DNA of 64,000 nt from Pilaira anomala. Taxonomy: Eukaryota > Mucoromycota > Mucoromycetes > Mucorales > Mucoraceae. Made by a program: the position numbers and the translations under genes. Numbering within the stretch: the stretch's first letter is position 1; each line of letters opens with the position of its first letter. The notes below the pieces were generated by a model. It was given only the letters and a program-made list of their open reading frames with translations, searched no databases and was not told the DNA's origin. Shown here piece after piece: positions 59,001-64,000 of the stretch. Where the stretch lies: NCBI GenBank assembly GCA_025716855.1, contig JAIXMQ010000018.1, positions 483,820 through 547,819 on the forward strand, read 5' to 3'.

Positions 59001-60506
59001 ATGAGTCCATATACTAAAAAACCTTTAACTAGAGACATTCCTGCAACTGGCTCTGCTCATGCAGTTCCCATTGTGACTACTGGAACCATCTCTAAAGTTA
59101 AACCTACCTCTGCTGCTACCAAGAAGCATGTTAATTCCAAATTGGGGGAAATTAGTCGCCAAGCTATCCAATCCCAAGTCCCTTCTTCTGTGGCCCCACC
59201 TGCTACTAGTAACTCTGCTGCCAGTCCTGTAATTATCTCTGACGATATGGAATCAAGTTTTGACTCAGATCCATATTATTTACAGCAAGCTTCTTTGCCT
59301 AACTCCCAACCTGACTCGACTCTTAGTAACTTTTCTGCTAGTTTACCTGCCGGAATGACGGAATGGTTAAATGAATTGCAAAACCAAATTAGAAAACATG
59401 ACCATCTTTTCGAATCTACTGACTCTCGCCTGCACCATATTGAAGCTCTTCTCCAGGAAAATGCTCAATTAAAGGAAACTGTTGCCTCTCAAGCTAGTGA
59501 ACTCGCTACCCAAGCTATTGAAATTGCAGAACTCCGTTCCCGTTTACTTAGTGAAATACCTGCCCAAGGGTTGGTAGAAGAACCAATGGTACTGGACGTT
59601 CCCCGGGATCTTAGCTCCAACGCTAGTAAGTGGAATACTGCCCCGCCTACTACTACCCATAACGTTGCTAAACCCAAGGCCTTAACCAACACCAAGCCTA
59701 GCAAAGTAGTGCAAACCAAGCCTACTTTTGCACAAATAGCTGCTGCTAGTAAAGTACAACCTGCCCGTAAGAAGAAGACGAAGCCCGTAAAGAAGCCGTT
59801 GTCTCAGGATCAATTAGCTACTTTGGGTCGCCCCTTTGCCGCTCCAACTGAAGGACCCTCAGGATTTAAATATGTGTATATCGGTAGATCCCGCAAGATT
59901 ACCCGTGCAGACACAAGATCTAGATTCAAGCAACTTGGTGTAGATAATAGTCGTGTTCTAGACATCAATTTCCCCGCACATGGTGTTATAGGTGTTCTAG
60001 TTCATCTCCAGTACGCCGAGACCTTTGAGCAGATTATTACCAAGATAGGTGGCCAACTTGTCAAGGATTTCGACCCTTTGGACCCCGTTCATTTAGCCAA
60101 CCCAGCCTACGAATCATATTCTATGGACGCTCGTGAAGATATAGCCATTAATCTTCAATACAACAGATGTATGAACGCCCTTCTGTACCTTCGTAATACT
60201 CGCCCGTACCAGGTTAAACCCGTAGGTTACTCTCTCGTTGAACTTGGTTTCATTGCCAATGAGGACGTGTTGAAATGTGCTTCTCTGACTCCACAAGATC
60301 CTAAGGATAAAATCTCTGCTGCTGCAGGTGCTCTCTTTACTGGTGTTTCTAACTTCTCTTCCCGAAACCATATGGAAACTGAGACCTCTGAAGCCCAACT
60401 GGATAATCAAGGTGTACAAGGTGAACAAGGTGAAAGTGTTCATGGAGAGACTAACTCTGATGCTGGGATGTCAGATATTGAAGAAAGTACTGCTGTACCT
60501 CTTTAA
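59001..60506 (+). CDS. LINE ORF1 protein, 501 aa
   Basis: Disordered N-terminus rich in Pro/Ser/Thr, a coiled coil (WLNELQNQIRKHDHLFESTD then LLQENAQLKETVASQASELA), a basic KKKTKPVKKPLS patch, and a C-terminal domain with FKYVYIGRSRKITRAD and SRFKQLGVDNSRVLDINFP. That layout (coiled coil, basic region, RRM-like fold) is typical of ORF1p nucleic-acid chaperones that coat the element RNA. No CCHC knuckles. The tail has a VQGEQGE-type repeat. The stop is 2 nt before the ORF2 start. Confidence 0.85.
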   Translation: MSPYTKKPLTRDIPATGSAHAVPIVTTGTISKVKPTSAATKKHVNSKLGEISRQAIQSQVPSSVAPPATSNSAASPVIISDDMESSFDSDPYYLQQASLPNSQPDSTLSNFSASLPAGMTEWLNELQNQIRKHDHLFESTDSRLHHIEALLQENAQLKETVASQASELATQAIEIAELRSRLLSEIPAQGLVEEPMVLDVPRDLSSNASKWNTAPPTTTHNVAKPKALTNTKPSKVVQTKPTFAQIAAASKVQPARKKKTKPVKKPLSQDQLATLGRPFAAPTEGPSGFKYVYIGRSRKITRADTRSRFKQLGVDNSRVLDINFPAHGVIGVLVHLQYAETFEQIITKIGGQLVKDFDPLDPVHLANPAYESYSMDAREDIAINLQYNRCMNALLYLRNTRPYQVKPVGYSLVELGFIANEDVLKCASLTPQDPKDKISAAAGALFTGVSNFSSRNHMETETSEAQLDNQGVQGEQGESVHGETNSDAGMSDIEESTAVPL

Positions 60507-60508
60507 TT

Positions 60509-63500
60509 ATGTCGACCCTACCCTTTATTATATCCTTATGGAACGCTCGTGGTCTTAAAGATACCACTGTCCACGACGTTATTTCTCATACCTCTATGTC
60601 CTATGTCCTTTTTATTACCGAGAGTTGGTATTACTCTCCTATGCGTCTCCCAATTGATGACTGGCCTCAATTTCATGTCTATGGTACCAAAGTAAAACGT
60701 GGTAACAATCGTGGTGAAGCTGGTATCTGTGCTCTTGTCAATCCTTTATGTCCTTATCCTGTCACTCAACTGCCGTCCTTAAACAACCACACTCTTTCAC
60801 TTAAGGTCGGTGGCCTCCGCATTCACTGTCTCTACCTTCCGCCTCATATGCCAAATGATCAAGTCTTTGATATTCTTGAATCTATTCCTCTCCTTCCTAA
60901 TACCTTTATTTGTGGTGATTTAAATGCTAGAATGGGTGAATTACTTGGTGATACTGCTCCTAATCCTCGTGGAACCAAGCTCATCCCATGGTGTCAAGAT
61001 CGCCAATTAACTATCCTCAACCAAGTACTCTCTCACTCTCAACCGACTTATTATGGTCGTGTTCGTATTGTAGATAATAAACCGGTACAAGTCACCAGTA
61101 TCATCGATCTGTTCATTACCAACATTACAACGCACTCTCTACTGAACCCGTCTATCTTAATTGAACATGATTTATCTTTGTGCTCTGATCATAAACTGAT
61201 GACCCTGTCGTTTAAAATTGATTCATCACTGGTTGATAATGATAACTCTGTCCCCTCCTGTATGGCACCGCGTAGACTTTGGAATTTATCTAGGCTTAGC
61301 AAACCTGATACTCTTCAACGATACCGATCCTCCTTCAGTGATATGGTCTCTCCACTACAGTCCCAACTATCTGATCTGGTTACCTCCCCTCCTGTTACCT
61401 GCCCTCCAATAGATGAGCTTAATGATACTCTCAATGATTGTATTTATAAGTCTCTGGATGCCTCCGTAGGTGGTAAGGTGTCTCGACCCAAGCTTTGGAA
61501 AAAATACTGGACCCAAGAAATCCAAGATGCTGCCCACCTTCGTGATCGTTGTTATCGTCGGTGGCGCCGTTGTTCTACAACTATGGATAAAATTACTCGG
61601 TGGTTAGAGTATAAAACAGCACTCAAGAGTTTTCGTAGCCTAATTCAGCAAGCTAAGCGCAAATCCTGGAAGCTATTCTGCGAATCCCTACAACAGGACT
61701 TCTCTAAAGGTACCAAGACTATATCAAGACTTAAAAAACGCCATTCCGCCTCAGCTTCCTTCTCTCATGTTGATGGTACAACCAAGGCCTTGGAGGTGAT
61801 GTCCACCCATCTTGCTTCTGTTTACAATGGTTCCTTCCTACCGGCGTCTATCATTAGACCTCCTCTCGTTCATGTTGATCGTTGTGAAATCCCCTTTGAA
61901 CTTCCCACCTCTACCTTGGATAGCGAAGACATTAGGAGTATCATCAAGACCCTGTCATATGGTAAAAGCCCTGGTCCTGACCACATCAAAGGTGAAATGA
62001 TAAAGCCTCTAGGTGCGATTATCTCCCCTGTTTTATCGTTACTGTTCAAACTCTGCTGGCAATGGGCCTATACTCCTCTAATATGGCGACAAGCTACTGT
62101 CTTTCCTATCCATAAAAAAGGTGACGTTAAGGACCCTGCTAACTACCGCCCAATCTCTTTAACATCTGTTCTACGGAAACTATTTGAAAAGGCTATAACT
62201 GGTACTGTTCTCTCTTTCTCTCCCGAACTAGACGTCGCTCAAGGTGGTTTCCGCTATCAAAGAAGTCCCCTAGATCAAGCCCTTTGCCTTCATGACTTGA
62301 TGCATGATTACTTCCTCCGTCATCATCATTATCCTTCAGTAGCCTTTTTGGATATCAAGTCAGCATATGACACTGTCGATCGTCGAGTTGTTTGGGACGT
62401 CCTTTATGACACGCCCAATTTCCCTCGTCCTCTGTTGTACCTACTTATGAATATGTTTGATGAAGTATCTGTTTCTGTTCTACTTTCCAATCAATCATCT
62501 GAACCGTTCCATCCTTCCACTGGTCTACTCCAAGGGTCTGTACTTTCACCGCATTTATATTCCTTGTATATAAATTCACTCCCGGATGTCCTAAGACAAG
62601 TTGCTGGCACCAATACTTCCTTTGTAACTGTCCCTGGTGATTCCAATCCAACACCGTTGACTTCTCTTCTCTTTGCCGATGATGTGGCTATCTTTGGTAA
62701 CCGATCTGAAGTACAATCTATGTTAGACCTCGCATCACAGCACTCTCTCAGTCTTGGTTATAGATGGAATCCTAGTAAATGCGCTATCTTGAATGCTCCG
62801 TCACCTACCTCCTCATCCTCAGTTGGTTTTGCTTTTACTCTGTACGGCCAAACTATTCCTTCTGTTGAGCAATTCACGTACCTTGGTATGGAATTTGCAA
62901 AAAAAGGTCTACATGCCCCTGGTATCCTTGAAAAGCGATCCGCTGGTGCTATCAGAACAATGGCCCTACTTAACTCTATCGGTGTCAATCGAAACGGTTT
63001 CAAGCTGCTCTTCTGTGCCCAATTGTACTCCTGCTTTATCAGGCCTAAATTCGAATATGGTTTTGCCATATCCAGATTTAGTGCTCCTGAAATGAAGGCT
63101 CTTGAACGCCTCCAAAACAAACTTGTCTCCATGTTCCTACGTAGTGCCCACACCACAGTTGCTAAGCACATCACCTGTATCCCGGGCGTTATCCATCGAT
63201 ATAACTCATTGGTTACAAAATTTGTTCTTCGTTCCAACTACCTTCCTGATGACTCACTGGTTGTTCTTTTACAGAACTCTCTTCGGTACTCACGACTGAG
63301 TAATTACCTCAAGACCAACAATCCGTTGTATCTATCTCTCCCGGATCCTCCTCCTGAAAGCCCTGCTCTCTTACGCTCACATTTTCAAAAATTCCGCCAG
63401 GATCGTTGTGATGCTCAAAGATTACTATACGCTCAAAAAGGTACAAATGTCCTTTTACGTGCCTGCCACTCGGATACAACCAAGCCCGATCCCATCCTGT

Positions 63501-63823
63501 ACCTTCCCATGAATAACTGTACTCGTAGTCGTTTAGTTCGCTGGCGTCTAGGTAGGTTTACCGCTATGGCAAGAACTGAATGTCCCTGTACGGATATGGG
63601 CGCCCTCATTTCCCGTGAGCACTTTCTGACATGCCGTGCCATCCCCCATGACCTTCTCGACTCTCTCCCGGCTGCACCAACAGGTGTCAACAAGATTGAC
63701 TTTGCCATTTCATCGCTGCCTAAATCCGCAAAATCAAGCCCTCCTGCATTTTGGGATAGCCTCTTAGCCTTTCTCTGGTACGTGGACACGCTGTGTCACC
63801 CTAATAAAAAATATACCACCTGA
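60509..63823 (+). CDS. LINE ORF2: endonuclease, reverse transcriptase, zinc knuckle
   Basis: 1104 residues. An apurinic-type endonuclease occupies about 1-235: WN at 11-12, Glu38 in ITESW, GDLN at 136-139, SDH at 226-228. The reverse transcriptase spans about 470-760: NYRPISL, the first catalytic Asp at 615 (FLDIKSAYDTV), LLQGSVLSPHLYSLYIN, and FADD with Asp724/725. The C-terminus carries C-x-C-x10-H-x3-C (Cys1025, Cys1027, His1038, Cys1042), like the L1-clade knuckle. All catalytic residues are present. This enzyme nicks the target and copies the RNA by target-primed reverse transcription; here the target may be the 5' flank of tRNA genes. Confidence 0.96.
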   Translation: MSTLPFIISLWNARGLKDTTVHDVISHTSMSYVLFITESWYYSPMRLPIDDWPQFHVYGTKVKRGNNRGEAGICALVNPLCPYPVTQLPSLNNHTLSLKVGGLRIHCLYLPPHMPNDQVFDILESIPLLPNTFICGDLNARMGELLGDTAPNPRGTKLIPWCQDRQLTILNQVLSHSQPTYYGRVRIVDNKPVQVTSIIDLFITNITTHSLLNPSILIEHDLSLCSDHKLMTLSFKIDSSLVDNDNSVPSCMAPRRLWNLSRLSKPDTLQRYRSSFSDMVSPLQSQLSDLVTSPPVTCPPIDELNDTLNDCIYKSLDASVGGKVSRPKLWKKYWTQEIQDAAHLRDRCYRRWRRCSTTMDKITRWLEYKTALKSFRSLIQQAKRKSWKLFCESLQQDFSKGTKTISRLKKRHSASASFSHVDGTTKALEVMSTHLASVYNGSFLPASIIRPPLVHVDRCEIPFELPTSTLDSEDIRSIIKTLSYGKSPGPDHIKGEMIKPLGAIISPVLSLLFKLCWQWAYTPLIWRQATVFPIHKKGDVKDPANYRPISLTSVLRKLFEKAITGTVLSFSPELDVAQGGFRYQRSPLDQALCLHDLMHDYFLRHHHYPSVAFLDIKSAYDTVDRRVVWDVLYDTPNFPRPLLYLLMNMFDEVSVSVLLSNQSSEPFHPSTGLLQGSVLSPHLYSLYINSLPDVLRQVAGTNTSFVTVPGDSNPTPLTSLLFADDVAIFGNRSEVQSMLDLASQHSLSLGYRWNPSKCAILNAPSPTSSSSVGFAFTLYGQTIPSVEQFTYLGMEFAKKGLHAPGILEKRSAGAIRTMALLNSIGVNRNGFKLLFCAQLYSCFIRPKFEYGFAISRFSAPEMKALERLQNKLVSMFLRSAHTTVAKHITCIPGVIHRYNSLVTKFVLRSNYLPDDSLVVLLQNSLRYSRLSNYLKTNNPLYLSLPDPPPESPALLRSHFQKFRQDRCDAQRLLYAQKGTNVLLRACHSDTTKPDPILYLPMNNCTRSRLVRWRLGRFTAMARTECPCTDMGALISREHFLTCRAIPHDLLDSLPAAPTGVNKIDFAISSLPKSAKSSPPAFWDSLLAFLWYVDTLCHPNKKYTT

Positions 63824-64000
63824 TCCCTCCCCGGGGACCTCGTGGTACCAATACTCCTCTAAGTGAAAAAGGTTCGTCGTGTCTTTTGGTGCGGCTTCCC
63901 GGTAGTCAAGCCATCAAAGTTCCTATTCGGTGATTGACCCTCCAAATCATGTACAGCCCGTAGTACCTTAGTGCCCTCCTACTCTTTCTCATACCTTTTT
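63824..64000 (+). other. LINE 3' UTR, partial
   Basis: GC-richer non-coding sequence after ORF2; the 3' terminus is beyond the window. Confidence 0.7.

Larger units (their letters stand above)
58673..64000 (+). mobile_element. Autonomous L1-like non-LTR retrotransposon, 3' end cut by window
   Basis: A 5' leader of about 330 bp, ORF1 (59001-60506), ORF2 (60509-63823) and the start of a 3' UTR up to the window edge. Both ORFs are intact, so it may be active or recently so. Its 5' end shares 27 identical bases with the preceding element. Confidence 0.93.

Overview
The window looks like nuclear DNA of an early-diverging filamentous fungus, most likely Mucoromycotina and probably Mucorales. It is strongly AT-rich, dense with poly-A/poly-T runs, and its genes are broken by many short introns (about 45-120 nt) with GTAAGT/GTATGT donors and pyrimidine-rich acceptors. 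A fungal VMA21, a CSC1/OSCA channel, GATA and Fungal_trans regulators, an H-type ferritin (rare in Dikarya, known in Mucoromycota) and a GH28 polygalacturonase all fit. The species call is inference. I rebuilt exon joins by hand from splice signals and family motifs; most sum exactly to a whole number of codons, which supports them.

Layout. 1-23.9 kb is compact housekeeping DNA: the end of an Msb2-like signalling mucin (+), a uridine kinase/UPRT fusion (-), an RS-domain cyclophilin (-), VMA21 (+), a small membrane protein (-), an Nramp metal transporter (+), tRNA-Arg (-), a four-finger CCCH protein (+), a DsbA-like thioredoxin-fold protein (+), cyclophilin-40 (-), the GID/CTLH subunit Fyv10/Gid9 (+), a two-finger GATA factor (+), a thioesterase-fold protein with a 4-nt micro-exon (+) and a secreted polygalacturonase (-). 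23.9-28.2 kb is an AT-rich gap with a Tc1/mariner fragment. 28.2-44.5 kb is genic again: a CSC1/OSCA channel (+), a Fungal_trans regulator without a visible zinc cluster (-), an ING PHD protein (-), PER1 (+), ferritin (-), a class I aminotransferase (-) and a repeat-rich unknown protein (+), with a 2.9-kb gap before the last.

44.5-64 kb is a mobile-element and decayed-gene zone. It holds Ty3/gypsy RNase H pieces split by a TA-flanked insertion, broken members of what looks like a multicopy unknown family, a mariner-like terminal repeat, a 173-bp tandem repeat of nearly four copies, one intact multi-exon unknown gene, a PIF/Harbinger-like N-terminal remnant, an LTR-like block and tRNA-Gly. Two non-LTR retrotransposons follow in tandem. 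The first starts 1 nt from the 5' end of the tRNA-Gly gene and carries only a broken ORF1; the second has intact ORF1 and ORF2 and runs off the window.

Most promising for follow-up: the tandem LINEs at the tRNA-Gly 5' end, with an ORF1-only derivative; the 173-bp near-nucleosomal repeat in the same transposon-rich arm; the micro-exons of 4, 10 and 12 nt; and ACGTGA boxes phased at exactly 11 bp at two unlinked sites, one of them just upstream of a candidate C/D snoRNA.
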